Origin: Monilinia fructicola
Taxonomy: Eukaryota; Ascomycota; Leotiomycetes; Helotiales; Sclerotiniaceae
NCBI GenBank assembly: GCA_008692225.1
Contig: VICG01000009.1
Location: 1,550,001 to 1,614,000 of the forward strand
Length of the DNA: 64,000 bases
Reading direction: 5' to 3'
Part shown: piece by piece, positions 1 to 11,919 of the stretch
Position numbering within the stretch: position 1 is the stretch's first letter
How the letters are laid out: each line of letters begins with the position of its first letter
The notes under the pieces: generated by a model
Told to the model about the DNA's origin: nothing
Databases searched by the model: none
The model's input: only the letters and a program-made list of their open reading frames with translations
Position numbers and translations under genes: made by a program

Positions 1-3000
1 GTCAAACAAGACTTTGATTACCTCAACAGCATTCACATTTAGGAATTTGCTTATGGGATGGTAGGCGTCTCGTGAAGGATGGATGATGGTACTGTCCGTA
101 CAGAATACAGAATGTTCCAAAGAATAGAGTGATTGAATAAAAAGATATTAATAGCAATGATACTCAAACCGGGTCGTCATCATGTTTAGAGATACAGCTG
201 GGTGGCCATTTGGGGATATCTTGGAGCAATTTGGAGCAAAGTGAACAAGGGCATAAGGGGGCGAAGTAAATTAGATTGGGATGAAGTGTATGAAAGGTTA
301 GAATTGGACGAATCAATCGAGATTCGGCGGCTCGAAAGATGTTGGGAGAATAGGCTGGGTTCATGCGATGTAACATTATATACATACCTAGGATACTCAA
401 CTTAAACTTCATTTTCCCTGATATTTCTCCATCTTATCTTGATTTTCTTTACTTGTTCTTCTGCCCCTTCATCCAGAGTTGTGTAGAAGCGAGATCAAAG
501 ATGGTTTGAATATCGAACTCACGAAGAATGATATGTGTATATGTATCCGGAGTATATGTGTACGAGGAAGTATACCTAATTAGGTATGCATGTAATCTCA
601 TATGTACGAAGTATGTTTGTGGTCTAAATGGCCAGGTTTATATGTCATATTAGACGACAGCAAAGCAACTGCAAATGCAGCAAGCCAGCACACGCCATAA
701 ACCTAATGAAAGTGGGATTGGGGATTGGATGTACGAGAGTACGGAGTATGGTTATCAGTATAATTATCACCCATTGGTCTATCTACGGAGTACCTAGGTA
801 TGCCCAGTATTCATTCATTGATCATGAGTGCGGAGAGTACAGAGGATTAACGATGTCTAAGTTCTAACCAACGATATCTAACCGAATAATTAATCTACTC
901 GTTGATATAGAGCACTCGACTATTATCATCTTAGAATGATCAATTAGTATGATTGGAAAGAAGAGATAACCTTCTGGAAGGATACGTATGAGTTAGATAG
1001 GATATGGTCAGGAAGATTATGATCTAATTGATCAATCACAGTTCCAAGGTTGGCTGTACCAAGAATAAGAATACCCATGGATGATGGAGCGGTCACATAA
1101 CTCTGAACTCTTTCTTAATCCTTCTTGTAGGAGAACATATAAGAAGTTCGTCCGATATATATATAGATAGGTATTAGCTATTAGCTATTCTAAGATTACC
1201 TACCTCGAGACAACTTTCTGATTCATGGATCTCGAAAGCTTCCAGCTACCTAGGTATGGATAGATCTTTAAATTGATTGATCCATGGATTCCAAGGTTAG
1301 ATTAGACATCTTACTCGTAATTAGATGATACTTGTTAGGTGGTGAATTCAAATTTATACTCCGTAGGCATTTGAACCACTGTTAATACGCTTTAAAGAAT
1401 TCCAAGTTATAATGGCTCTCTAATTATGATAATTATGCTATTATCTTCTATTATCTTAGTTATCATCTTATTATTATAAGGTTACTTATTACTATCTTAT
1501 GATTTATTATCCTACTACTACAAGTATTATTCTACACATATTATCCTCCTATTACTATCCATACTCGAGTAATCCTATTATTATGTATTCCAAGGTTCCT
1601 ATTATTCGATTTTTCTATCTTTTTATCATCTACTATGTATTTATTGTTGCAGAAGTTAATTAAGTCTATGATATAATTTGTTCTCATATCATCTCCCATC
1701 CCATCGCATCCCATTCCATTCCATTCCATCCCATCTCATTCATTCCATCATACATATCTCGTGGCACCAGAGGCGTCACTAAGAATCTCTCTCTAATTAC
1801 CTTTCCAACAACACACACCCAATCCTGGCACTCAACTATCGAAAAAAAACCCATTCTAAACAAACAGCAATGTTCCATTCGCAATGCTACGCTTTCAATG
1901 TAACATTTCCCTCTCGAAAAGGCGCGACGCTTTATTTTTAGATCTTCTTCGGAGGCACGAGAAAAAAAGCTTGACCTAACACCTGCATCCCCTCAGGCAA
2001 ATGTCTTCCATTCTCTCGCCACAACGTGGAAAAGGAGAGATCTGACAATCTTGCGAATGTAACCGAAATGCAATGGAGCCGAAAAGTCCCGGCTCATTGC
2101 ATAGAAGGCTATTATTGATATACCAAGAAATATATATCATCATACCATCTATCTCTCTGTCGGTGCTATGAAGGTATTGAGCCTCGTGAAATTTGGGGGT
2201 TGGGTATGTACATGGGAGATGAGAGGCACACGGTAGCAGATGCACCGGGTTGTCATTTCCCCCCTGAAAATACATTAGATGCGGAGTGGACTACAGCGAG
2301 GAAATTTGGTGCAACCATTGAAGCGCTTCTGAGTGGTTGGATACGTTCCTCTCTCGACGGATATTTTCCTGCTGGACGAATGAAATTGGAAGGTCAAATG
2401 AGTTGCAAGACTGGTAACGGCATAATTACGTTGTATCACCAGCGTACCGGCGCACCGTGAAGGAGGATAGCCATATGATATCAGCCTTGGTAATTTCCTT
2501 CGTTCCAATATGCGTTTCATCTTACGCCTCTGATGATTTTATCGACTTACCCGGAGTAACGGTCACTGTCCATTCTAAAAATATACACGCACCTCTCGGT
2601 TGAACTGTGAACTTACGGAGTATTTCCGATCATAAATAAATCATCGGTGAGGTATTGACTTGAAATCTTGATTTCAGGAGGATTTCGAGAGAGGACTGTC
2701 GGCATTCGATAGTTGAAAGGATTATTTGCATTTGCGCAGCAGTGGTATTGACCCCATGATGAGTAGAAAGAGACGTTGGCTTATCCGGATGACAGCAGGT
2801 ATGAAGCTATAACAAGCTATAAGAATGGTCATTGTAACGCTGTCGTAGAACTCGTAGACGTTTTGAAGCTCATATCAAGGAATAGAGGGAAACCCCGCGG
2901 CCATTCCAGGATCAGCTGCCGGAAGTCCCTACTTGTTTGGGTCAGAGTTGGGGGCCGGAATCTGCGGTAGATCTCAAGCTACTGTAAACGGAGTACAGTG

Positions 3001-4388
3001 CTGCTAGTCTGCTACCATAATCTTGATTGATTGGAGAGTCGAGAACCCTTGGAAGTTGGATGGCAGCTAGACAGCATAAATGATATCCCCGCATTTTTCC
3101 TGTTCATTTTGCATAGCCTCAGCGTAGCAGTGCAGTACCACCGGTGTACTAATGTACAACAGAGCTGCATGCTCTAGTATATCGATTGAATCCAGCGTCT
3201 TTGTTGAAATGACAGACGGATGCAGAAACGAAGACGATACTCAACACATGAGAAATATAACCCAAACACTTTCATGATGATATAACCTTAATTATGCATG
3301 ACAGCCCCTTTTACTCGTGCAACAACAACGTTAACGAGAACCACAGCAACCACAGGAACCAAACAACAACAGCCAATCTCACACTATTACTTGTAGGCCA
3401 AATAGTATATGTACCTAAGTGCCATGCAAGTACAAGTACAGTAGATAGTACTCTGTACTTTTATTGATTTATTTATTTATTTATTCATTCGATTATTGTT
3501 CTGTTGCCCCGCACATTCATTCTATGATCCACACCCATCGCAAGTTCTCAACACACCAACGTTTCAAGCACAACCAAAAGCCCCTTGATCTTCGTCTAAT
3601 GTTGAAGATCTTCATCTTAAGATCCATTCGCCAAGATCCATATATTAAAGTTAATCAGGTACAGTACTGCATCGAGCGGTCGAATGGTCAAGTGTTGAAA
3701 TGGTGAAATGGCGAGTTGCTCTAGCATACTCGATTCATACTCCCTCCGTACTCCGTACAAGACTTACCACCAAGACCATTCCAATTCCAGTTTCGCTTGA
3801 TCTTTTATTCTCCTAAACATAAACAGGGGAAACGCTATGATGCAGTGGCTAAGGCTACCTGGGTACTACTGATCGGGGTATCTACGTCCAGCTTACTGAT
3901 TATGTGAATCGATATGTACTAGTCTACTGCTGTAGATGACATTTGAAGTGAATCCTTTCCTTAATCGCTCTGCTCTTCCTTTCTCCACGCTTTGAATACT
4001 ACAAAGTAGGCGACCATAACCTTGAACAGGTACCTATTTAAAGCACGAATGCCAATTGAACTGTTCATGCAAGCCTCTATTCAAATCCAATCTCCATGGG
4101 AGGATTCTAGTATCCATAAGTGAATTGTGGAGAAAGAATGGATCTGTATCAAAGTGAAGGCAGGAAGGAAGGACCAAGATCAACCAGATAGATGGAATGA
4201 GAATGTTTCGTCCCTCTCTCTTTCTGTTTCTGTTTCTCACTCACTCTGAGAGGCCCCTCTGTCTCTGCTATCCAAGGTTCACGTAGAGATGCATTTAGAT
4301 ATGCAGCAGTAGTACCAAAGAACTGCCACAGGAGGAAACGAAATAAAACAAAACAAAACAAAACAAAACTTACTTACTCCTTACTTGC

Positions 4389-4465
4389 AACCTAGCTACC
4401 ACCGGTGTACAACCTAGCTACCACCGGCGTACCTACATACCTACCTACCTACCTACCTACCTACT
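4389..4465. repeat. 22-bp tandem duplication followed by CTAC repeat
   Basis: A 22-base unit at 4389-4410 is repeated directly at 4411-4432 with one mismatch (T to C near the end). It runs into CTAC tetranucleotide repeats up to about 4465. Both units contain CTACCACCGG. Confidence 0.85.
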
Positions 4466-4825
4466 GACCCCTCTTATTTTCATCATTCAAAACTTTCTAG
4501 GTATTGACGTCCGAGGTTCTTGCTTGGTTCATGTAAAACAAGGAGTTTCCACAGTCCAGCCCTTTTCTAAATCATGTTTGTCATGTCATCCGATCTTCAC
4601 CGTATGTATGTACTATGTATGTACGTACGTCCCTAGTACTGTAAGTGAGTAGGAGGTATTGTGCCTTCACTTCATGCACACTTTGTACCTGCCGGGCCTC
4701 ACTCAAAGGATGAGAAGATCTGCAATTTTATATTTGTTCTAATTCTTTTACTCGTGTTTGATTTCGTACCTTTGTCTGTTTGATTCATACTTCTGGGTCT
4801 TGGACTAAGGTCGGTAGCTAATAAT

Positions 4826-4835
4826 TAATATAAGG
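4826..4835 (+). promoter_or_regulatory. Possible TATA element of the secreted-protein gene
   Basis: TAATATAAGG lies about 290 bases upstream of the ATG at 5116 and is followed by a T/C-rich stretch (4880-4915), the usual arrangement of a fungal core promoter and leader. The distance to the ATG is long, so this assignment is tentative. Confidence 0.3.
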
Positions 4836-5026
4836 ATGGATGTGGTGATCATATATCAACCTCTCGTTTCCACATCGACCCTTTCTTTTTTTTCTTCCTT
4901 TCCCTTTCCATCTACAACGACAACGACAACTTGAATCATCACAAAAGACACTTTCCTTTTCTTCAATACCTACCGAGGCACTTAATTACAACCAACCCTT
5001 TGATCTTCAATCAAGGATACCTTCTA

Positions 5027-5064
5027 CCTTCTACCTTCTACCCTCTACCCTCTACCTTCTACCT
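5027..5064. repeat. CCTTCTA heptanucleotide repeat in a 5' leader
   Basis: About five imperfect copies of the 7-mer CCTTCTA/CCCTCTA lie 50-90 bases before the ATG at 5116, inside the presumed transcribed leader. Confidence 0.8.
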
Positions 5065-5115
5065 CAATATATCCTCAAATTCTCTTCAAACAATCAACCT
5101 GCCCACAATCTCAAG

Positions 5116-5954
5116 ATGCAATTCTCCAATCTTCTCAGTGTCGTCATCGGTCTCTTGGCCACAGCAGAAGCTGTTTCCGTTTCAAAACCTCGCATTGCTG
5201 CCCGTGGCAAACAACCAAAATTCAATTTGAAGCTCAATACCGTTAATGCTGCTCCTAGCCATAGTAATGCTATTCAGAATTTCATTATTCAAAATATCAT
5301 CACTAGATCTGCTGTTGACAGTAGCAACGGAACTACCATCTATGATGATTCGATCTCTTGTATGTTTACTTTTTATTTACTTTCTATTTACTTGATTCAG
5401 CGTGTCCAATCACTTTGCGGCAAGCCTTTCCCCCTACCTAGTATATTATTACTATATATTTAGAATTCTCAAATCTTCCATCCACCTCCAGCTATATATC
5501 ATAACTAACAATATCAATCAGTCACCTTCATCGACCCCAATAGCAACACCTCCACTGCCTGCAATGATGATTTCCAGGGCACAGCCAGCACCACCCAATT
5601 CCCCACCGGCTGGGTGCCCTGCAACAACAACGGCAACTTGATGGATGATTTCTACTGGCAATTCACTGCATACAACTCCCTGACTAGTTTCACGATCGAG
5701 CTAGTTCATGGATTTGTTGGTTACAAGTAAGCCTTGATCCATTTCTCTCACCCAACCCAAAATTTGGGATGGATCTACAGAACCACACATGGGAGAAGCA
5801 GATGCTGACAATATGCTCCCAATAGCAACCAAGGTGAAATTCTCCGATCCGCAAAAAAACCCCCATCACCCTCAGCTGCGCCGACGTCAACCATATCGAT
5901 GGATGTTATTCAAACCAAACCATCTCCGTCCCCATCGCAATCGCCACTGCATAG
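5116..5954 (+). CDS. Small secreted cysteine-containing protein (frameshifted in last exon)
   Basis: The ATG at 5116 opens a clear secretion signal (hydrophobic residues about 5-20, AEAVS cleavage region) and a short pro-region. Two introns fit well: 5360-5521 and 5727-5825, both GT-AG. Exon 2 carries two cysteines (TACND, WVPCNN) and exon 3 should carry two more (SCADV, DGCYS) just before the TAG at 5952-5954. Those last codons are in another frame: a run of seven A and five C (5853-5864) needs one more base, or two fewer, to join them. The size, signal peptide and two cysteine pairs resemble fungal AA1-like/Alt a 1-like secreted proteins, but I do not see a decisive family motif. A role as apoplastic effector is inference only. 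The intact C-terminus in the shifted frame suggests a recent or artefactual indel. Confidence 0.6.
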
Positions 5955-6560
5955 ATGCATGAATTCTCCAACCCAGCCGTCGATTCCCCCTCGAGATATG
6001 AGGGTGGATAATTAATGCTTTCTTCACTTCTTCCGCGCGCTTTGGTTAATGGTTTGAGTGGTAATACAAGGGTGGGGCGAGGAAGGTCAATAACGATAAT
6101 AGTATCCTGGCTTTGTCCTCATGGGCACGGGTTTCTGGTGACAGCGAAGGCAAAAAGTCGAGAAAGGAAGGAAGATGGCGGGTTACTTACTCGCATTTGA
6201 TAAGCAGTGTACATACATACCTACAACTTCTCCAAATCCTGATATTGCTTAATGCAATGCCACCTTGAGGCATGAACAGGATGTAATAAAATAAAGTATC
6301 AACAAACCAGTTCGCGTGCATTTGTGACGTTTCAGTATGCGTAAATTGAAATCCCTGAGAGGCGAGGAGGTACGCGTAGTCTCACACCTATTCGATCCCT
6401 TCGAATCATTCGAATCCATCGTATCAGATGCTATTTATATTTCATCATATTATTATAGTCCTACATCATATCCTACACATCATAAACATGAGGGTGCATC
6501 ACGACATAAACAACGAGCGCGTCCGTCTCCATCTCTCCATCCATGCTCGCGTCCTCGGCT
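5955..6560. other. Intergenic region between convergent genes
   Basis: Holds the presumed 3' ends of the secreted-protein gene (+) and the invertase gene (-). No gene or RNA was recognised. Confidence 0.6.
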
Positions 6561-8651
6561 TCACCTCGTCCTGATGGTCGCGTTCCCCAACGCACTGGCG
6601 TCAGTCACGTTGCCGTAGACCCAGCCGTCCTCGCTCTGCATGGCACCCCACGCGCCCTCCAAACCCCAAACGCTGGCGGCGACGACGACGCCCTCGTTCA
6701 AGCCGGCCGTGCCCACGACGAGCGTGTCCAGCTTGCCCTCGGGGAAAAAGGTCATGGTGCCGCTGCTGCGGCCGGCGTCGAGGAAGACCTCGAGGACGGT
6801 GCGGTCGATGACGACGTCGAGGGTGAAGGTGCCCTGGTCGTTGATGGTGTTGCCGACGGAGAAGCGGTCGGTGAAGAAGGGGTTCGTCTCGGCGAAGCCG
6901 TGGAGGTTGCGGCGCGAGAGCCAGAACGGCGCGTCGCCGCCGAGGTACATGCCGCCGGAGACGGACTCGCCGGTGCTGCTGGCGGAGAAGGTGAAGTTGA
7001 GGGTGCCCTGGGCGAGGGTGTTGTTGGGGATGTTGGTCACGTTGACGGAGAGGTAGAGGGCGCCGCTGGGGACCGAGGCCGCGTACTCGACCGAGAGGTT
7101 GCCGTTGCCGAGGTGGGCGTTGGCGGCGAGGGCGCCGATGCGTTGTAGAGCGGGCTCAGGTCGAAGGGGTAGGAGATGAGGGACCAGCCGGTGCGCGTCA
7201 CGTTGGCGAGGTGCGTGCGGCGGGGGAGGGACATGGAGCTGCGCCAGCCTTCGAGCTCGCCGGTCGGCACCTGCTGCGCGTATTCCCAGTTGCTGATCCA
7301 GGCGAGGAAGACGGGGTCCTCGTCGGCGGGGATGCCGTGGAAGAATTGCCCGGCGTAGTTGTCCTTGGAGAAGTCGGAGAGACGCGTGGCGGAATCGAGA
7401 GGGGGTGAAGTGCGTGCCGTTGAACGTGCCGGGGAAGTATTGGGTGGTTGATCCGCCGAGAGGCGCACCCGGGTTGATGGAAATTATGAGGAGGTACGTG
7501 TCCTCGTCACCAGTGCCGCCGGCGACGGGGATGGGGACCAAGTTGGGGCACTCGTATTGCAGACCGAGCAGACCGTGGTGGCTGAAGTTGGAAGCAGCAG
7601 TCCATTCTTTGAGATCGGGAGACGTGAAGATGCCGATTTCGAAAGCGCGGGCGTACGCCACGACCATGACCCAGTGGTCCTTGAACCAGGTAACGTGAGG
7701 ATCACGGAACTGGGTCGAGGTGGATGGGATGACGGGGTTGCTGGAGTACTTCTCAAAGGTGTAACCGCCATCGAAGGAATAGGCGATGTTTTGCGTCTCG
7801 GACTCTGGAGTGTTGAGGGTGTAGATTGCAATGACACCGTTGGTTTGGTTGGGGAAGAACCCGGAGGTGTTGTTTGCATCGATCACGATACTTCCACTGA
7901 AAATGCCTTCGTCTTTTCGGTCTCGGAGAGAGGGCGATCTTTTGGTTGGTCCAGTGGTAGAGATCCTTGGATGTTGCGTGGCCCCAATGTTGGTTTCCTG
8001 CAACAACTTCGGTTGGGTTGTCTGAGGTAATGTTAGCCTTGGAACGGTGTGAAGGGATTGGGAGAGGTACATTGATAATAGACGTGGTAAACACCCTCGG
8101 CATCTTTGAACAGTCCGTTTGGATCATTCATGAAGTTTTGAGGTGGAGAGTAATGAATCTGAGGTCTTAAAATCTCCGGTGTAATTGCCTCGAAGAGGTG
8201 CATCTTTGGGAGCACTGTTCCATGCTGGAGCTACTGGAGGTGACGTTGCCTCAGCTCTTTTGAATTCACCAGTCACCGAGTCTGGTTCCGGGGCTCTCTT
8301 ATCAACTATTGGTGTTGCTTCAGCTCTTTTAAATACACCCGTTACCGAGTCTGGTTCCGGGGCTCTCTCATCAAGTAATGGTGCTGCTTCTTCTTCTCTC
8401 TTTGCGAGATAAGGAGCAATTGTTGCTGTAGGTTCTGCTCTCTCTTGGAGAGGAGGAGGAATAGTCTTTACTGTGGGTTCGGCTCTCTCTGCGAAATAAG
8501 GAGCAATTGTTGCTGTAGGTTCTGCTCTCTCTTGGAGAGGAGGAGGAATAGTCTTTACTGTGGGTTCGGCTCTCTTAACTTGAGTGATAAAATCCGCATT
8601 GCATGCTGCAGCGGTCAGAAGACCGACAGCCAAAGAAGTGAAGCGAACCAT
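6561..8651 (-). CDS. Secreted GH32 invertase (beta-fructofuranosidase) with Kex2-type repeat leader; frameshifted
   Basis: Glycoside hydrolase family 32, expected to split sucrose (possibly fructans) outside the cell. The ATG at 8651 starts a signal peptide (to about residue 19). Residues 28-85 are two 29-aa repeats and 97-142 two 23-aa repeats, each bounded by KR or ER. The catalytic part follows with NDPNG (nucleophile Asp), FRDP (transition-state Asp) and YECPN (acid/base Glu), and a C-terminal beta-sandwich ending at 6561. One intron, 8022-8070, splits YYQ/YNP. Four single-base indels break the frame: 8167-8172 (extra base), T-run 7914-7917 (extra), G-run 7401-7405 (extra) and near 7140 (missing). 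With them allowed for, the length is exactly 680 codons (679 aa). A leader of about 165 residues before the domain is unusually long for the family. Codons after 7500 are markedly GC-rich compared with the leader. Confidence 0.85.
8226..8363 (-). repeat. 69-bp tandem repeat encoding a 23-residue unit
   Basis: Two copies encode residues 97-119 and 120-142 of the invertase leader. Each begins APEPDSVTG and contains FKR and, in the first copy, DKR. The nucleotide copies are nearly identical over their 5' half. Confidence 0.85.
8397..8570 (-). repeat. 87-bp tandem repeat encoding a 29-residue unit
   Basis: Two near-identical copies encode residues 28-56 and 57-85 of the invertase leader. They differ at only two residues (F/L and E/K). 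Each unit is itself two half-units, one starting AEPTVK and one AEPTAT, each closed by ER or KR. Confidence 0.9.
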
Positions 8652-8705
8652 GATGAAACGAAGTTGGATATGGATGATCTCTCATGATTGAGGAAACCAG
8701 CCCTC

Positions 8706-8713
8706 TATATATA
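8706..8713 (-). promoter_or_regulatory. TATA box of the invertase gene
   Basis: TATATATA on the minus strand, 55 bases upstream of the ATG at 8651. A GTGGGG hexamer on the minus strand at 8911-8916 fits the CreA/Mig1 consensus SYGGRG, which would suit glucose repression of an invertase. A single site of that length is weak evidence. Confidence 0.5.
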
Positions 8714-10112
8714 CTTCCATTTTGCGAATAGACTTTTCCAAGCCTGGGTAATGTAATTGACTTCGAGCCAATAATTACCATATTTAATGACGAAATGCTC
8801 TTCCATGCTCCCCTGTCAGGTGATATTCGCGGTCTGAAGTTGTGGTGAGGTTTCCCCGACTTCCAGATTGGAACATCCGAGCATACAGAATACAACCTTC
8901 GTTCTGGGTTACCCCACAGGCATGAAAAATCTCACCGAGAAACCCGGTGACTTGGCCGAAAGTAGATTAAAGCAAGCAGGCGATGGCTTGATTACCTGGG
9001 ATCCGTTTCCTGGAAAATGGGGAAACGGGTCCTTGGAGCTGTTGGAGGTTCGGTAGAAAGGCGGGGGATGCTAATTGCCGCATGTCTAGCAGGGAATCGG
9101 GAGCAGGGAGCAGGAGTAGGGAGTCGATAGCAGGGAGTGAGCAGTAGATAGTACGTACAAGTCGTGAGAGGCAAAGAGTAAGGAGGAGTAGGGGGCAAGG
9201 AGCAGGAGAGAGTAGAGAGTAGTAGAGAGTAGAGAAATAAATTACGCCGTAGTTACGCATGTTCGTACTCCGAGTTCGTCTTAACTTTAACCTCCAGGGT
9301 CCCCGCTATAAAGTTTAAAGGGTTACTGTTTGTTGTTCCTTGCATGAAGCTCCCAAGTATGCCAATCTTAATAAGGAAATTAAAGACTACCAAGGTACAA
9401 TCAGTTGGTGATCTTCTACTCAAAGACTGTTGGACTACTGGGTATTTACAGAGTAGGTATTTGTGCTCCTTTGCTGTAAGTTTATGTATTAGAGAAAGAC
9501 AGGATGGGATTGACATATGCATTTAGATCATCCTTAGCGAGGGCCTTTCTTACTAATAGGTACTAGAAGTAAGTTGCTCGCAGACTTGTCTTATGCAAAC
9601 TTTGACATGATATTTATTGTTATATGAACTTATCGAAGAATATGAAGTATATCGAAAAAGCAAGAGAAGTCAGAAGAATGTTCCTCGAGTTTAATTGTAC
9701 GTATTTCCTACAATGTCATTTGATTTATGCTTTTCGGTTTGGTTCATCGATCAATACTCGAACAATATGAAGAAGATATGTCTATCAGGTGTACTCGAGT
9801 ACAAGTATATATATATTCAGATTCCTAATGACGTTGATTATATGGGAATGTTACTAGTCGCTATGTATGAGTAACACCAGACATTCTGAACGTCACCTAT
9901 ACCGCTTCTTTCTATACCCATGCCTAGGTATCTGAACATCGTCTGACCGTCATAACTTGTGACTTACGAAATCGATACCGAATAGCACGTCGTAGCATGT
10001 CATAGTACCTTGTATTCTTTCATATTTATCAGCGATGTCGTTTGCCAAGTTGATGATAATTCTCCCAAGGTATATATGGTCAGTATATACCCCTATATTC
10101 CACACTCATAAA

Positions 10113-10216
10113 GACTTCAGACTTTCGACTTTCGACTTCAGACTTCAGACTTCAGACTTCAGACTTCAGACTTCAGACTTCAGACTTCAGACTTCAGACT
10201 TCAGACTTCAGAGCTT
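10113..10216. repeat. ACTTCAG heptanucleotide tandem repeat
   Basis: About a dozen head-to-tail copies of the 7-mer ACTTCAG, with degenerate copies (ACTTTCG, GCTTCAA) at both edges, the expected pattern of a slippage-driven minisatellite. Confidence 0.9.
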
Positions 10217-11216
10217 CAGACTTCAAGCTTCAAGCTTCAAACTTCAAACCAACTCTGAGCAAGTGCCTGATATTGCAAGCGGCGTTTAACCTCAACCAAG
10301 AAATTTCGATTGATGTTTACTTAACAAATGATTATTATATCTGTAAGATGGAAAACAACCTTGAAATCTTTAAATGATTCATTATGCATCCGAGGGTCAC
10401 AATATAACAATATAACAACAATCAATGGCGATTTTTCGTGATGTTATCATTCGAAATGCATTCATGGATACAATGACTTTCCGTAATTGGCATCTTCTTA
10501 CGCGCTCAATGCAATCATCGCCAATGAATTTTATACCTTCAGCTAGAGGTGCATCTCTGAATGCAGAAAGCCCCCCTGATTTTGAAAGTAGCCAGTCGGA
10601 GGAATACCGTTCGCGTCTTCAGGTACATCTTCCTTCATAACAAAGCCAGATCAAGAATAGATGTGTGAGAAGATCACTATCAACTTTACCTTATTGAGGT
10701 ATTGTGAGATACTGTTAGGTTTTGTTTTGTTTTGTTTTGTTTTCTTTTCTTTTCTTTTGTTTTCTTTTGTTTGTTTCTTCGGGTTTGTATCTACTGTTGC
10801 TTTATTGTCTTATATTTGATATCTGATATATGTATGATTTTAAGAGAGAGAAGTCGCGATTGTAAATGGAAGGGAAGTAGAAAAGGAAGTAGAAAGTAGG
10901 AAGTAGGAAGTAGGAAGTAATGAGGATCATGTTCAATAGATCTTTCAATGTAAAAAAGGACTGACTACCTAGTATTCGTTCAGCAATGTCCACGGGTAAT
11001 TCAATGATAATAGTCCATACATAGTAGGCAGGGAGAGCAAAGTTACCGGTATGGTAATGAACTTGCATACAGTGCAATATCGTTTGAACCGCTTTCTTCC
11101 CTAGAGCAATGCAGTTCATCTATTATCATTACATATCTTCCTTCGAGATCTGCAGTTGTTTGCATTCATACCTAGCTATAGCTATAGGTACATAGCAGTT
11201 TTGCAAACAGTCAGCT

Positions 11217-11347
11217 ACCGACAGCTCCAACTAGCTAGCTACCTAGGTAGCTAGCTACCTACCTACCTACCTACTACCTACTACCTACCTACCTATTATT
11301 TATCTACATGAATCCCTCCATCCGTCCGTCCGTCCGTCCGTCCGTCC
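11217..11347. repeat. CTAC/CTAG and CCGT tetranucleotide repeats
   Basis: Alternating CTAG and CTAC tetramers around TACCTAGGTA (11240) make a locally self-complementary stretch. A pure CCGT run follows at about 11322-11346. Confidence 0.8.
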
Positions 11348-11919
11348 ATCCATTCCACAGCATCCATATCATTCATACCTCCATAGACAAAAAAAGGGAA
11401 ACTCATTGGTTACGGGAGCCGAAATCTCGCGTAAGTGAAACCGATAAGGGAATAGCGTTACATTTGCCTCGACTTCCAAAATAATATCATCCCAGATCTA
11501 TCAACAACAACCACCACACCCCGACGATCTACATCCATATAGATCAGTCAATAGCATATATTCGGCGGGAAGGATTTTTCAACAGCGATATTGGTGACTT
11601 TGCGAATAGTCAAGGGCCGTGGACAGCGGTAAAGCACGCCGACAATTGATTGCGGACCGTTCCTAGAAGCACGGGTGGCAGGGAAACGAACACAGCGAAC
11701 CAAAACATTGATTCAAGATTAATTATCACAACGACGCGAAGTACGATCGCATATCGCATTGCGCATAACGAACATACGATTCACACCTGGACTTTAACTT
11801 TATTCTGATTATTGCGGCAGCTTGGTAGAGGCATCAAGTCTCAAGCGGATTTATTTGGAAGACTTTCCAGCAGCTCCTCTGGTTCATAATTGCTTGCTTT
11901 TTCTTCCAAAGGAATCATC

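Larger units (their letters stand above)
1..5115. other. Gene-free intergenic region
   Basis: No convincing coding sequence was found; the open frames are short, lack family features and end at random stops. The region is AT-rich and carries several exact copies of the dispersed motifs TACGGAGTA (740, 784, 1357, 2614, 3749), TACCTAGGTA (791, 1247) and TTCCAAGGTT (1042, 1289, 1588). Simple repeats lie at 4341-4369 (AAAAC) and 4433-4465 (CTAC). The last 300 bases form the promoter and pyrimidine-rich leader of the secreted-protein gene at 5116. Confidence 0.7.
8714..11919. other. Gene-free intergenic region
   Basis: Holds the invertase promoter (left) and the Cdh1 promoter (right). Between them I see only tandem repeats (10113-10216, 10720-10770, 11217-11347), one TACCTAGGTA at 11240 and short open frames without family features. 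Confidence 0.65.

Noticed and set aside
6543..8030. Plus-strand open frames up to 201 aa opposite the invertase
   Set aside because: Antisense shadows of the GC-rich GH32 coding sequence. The minus strand has the catalytic motifs.
10113..10216. Regularly spaced repeats considered as a CRISPR array
   Set aside because: Units are contiguous 7-mers without spacers, and the genome is eukaryotic.
10425..10640. 71-aa plus-strand frame starting MAIFRDVI
   Set aside because: No signal peptide, domain or neighbouring exons; length is within chance for this composition.
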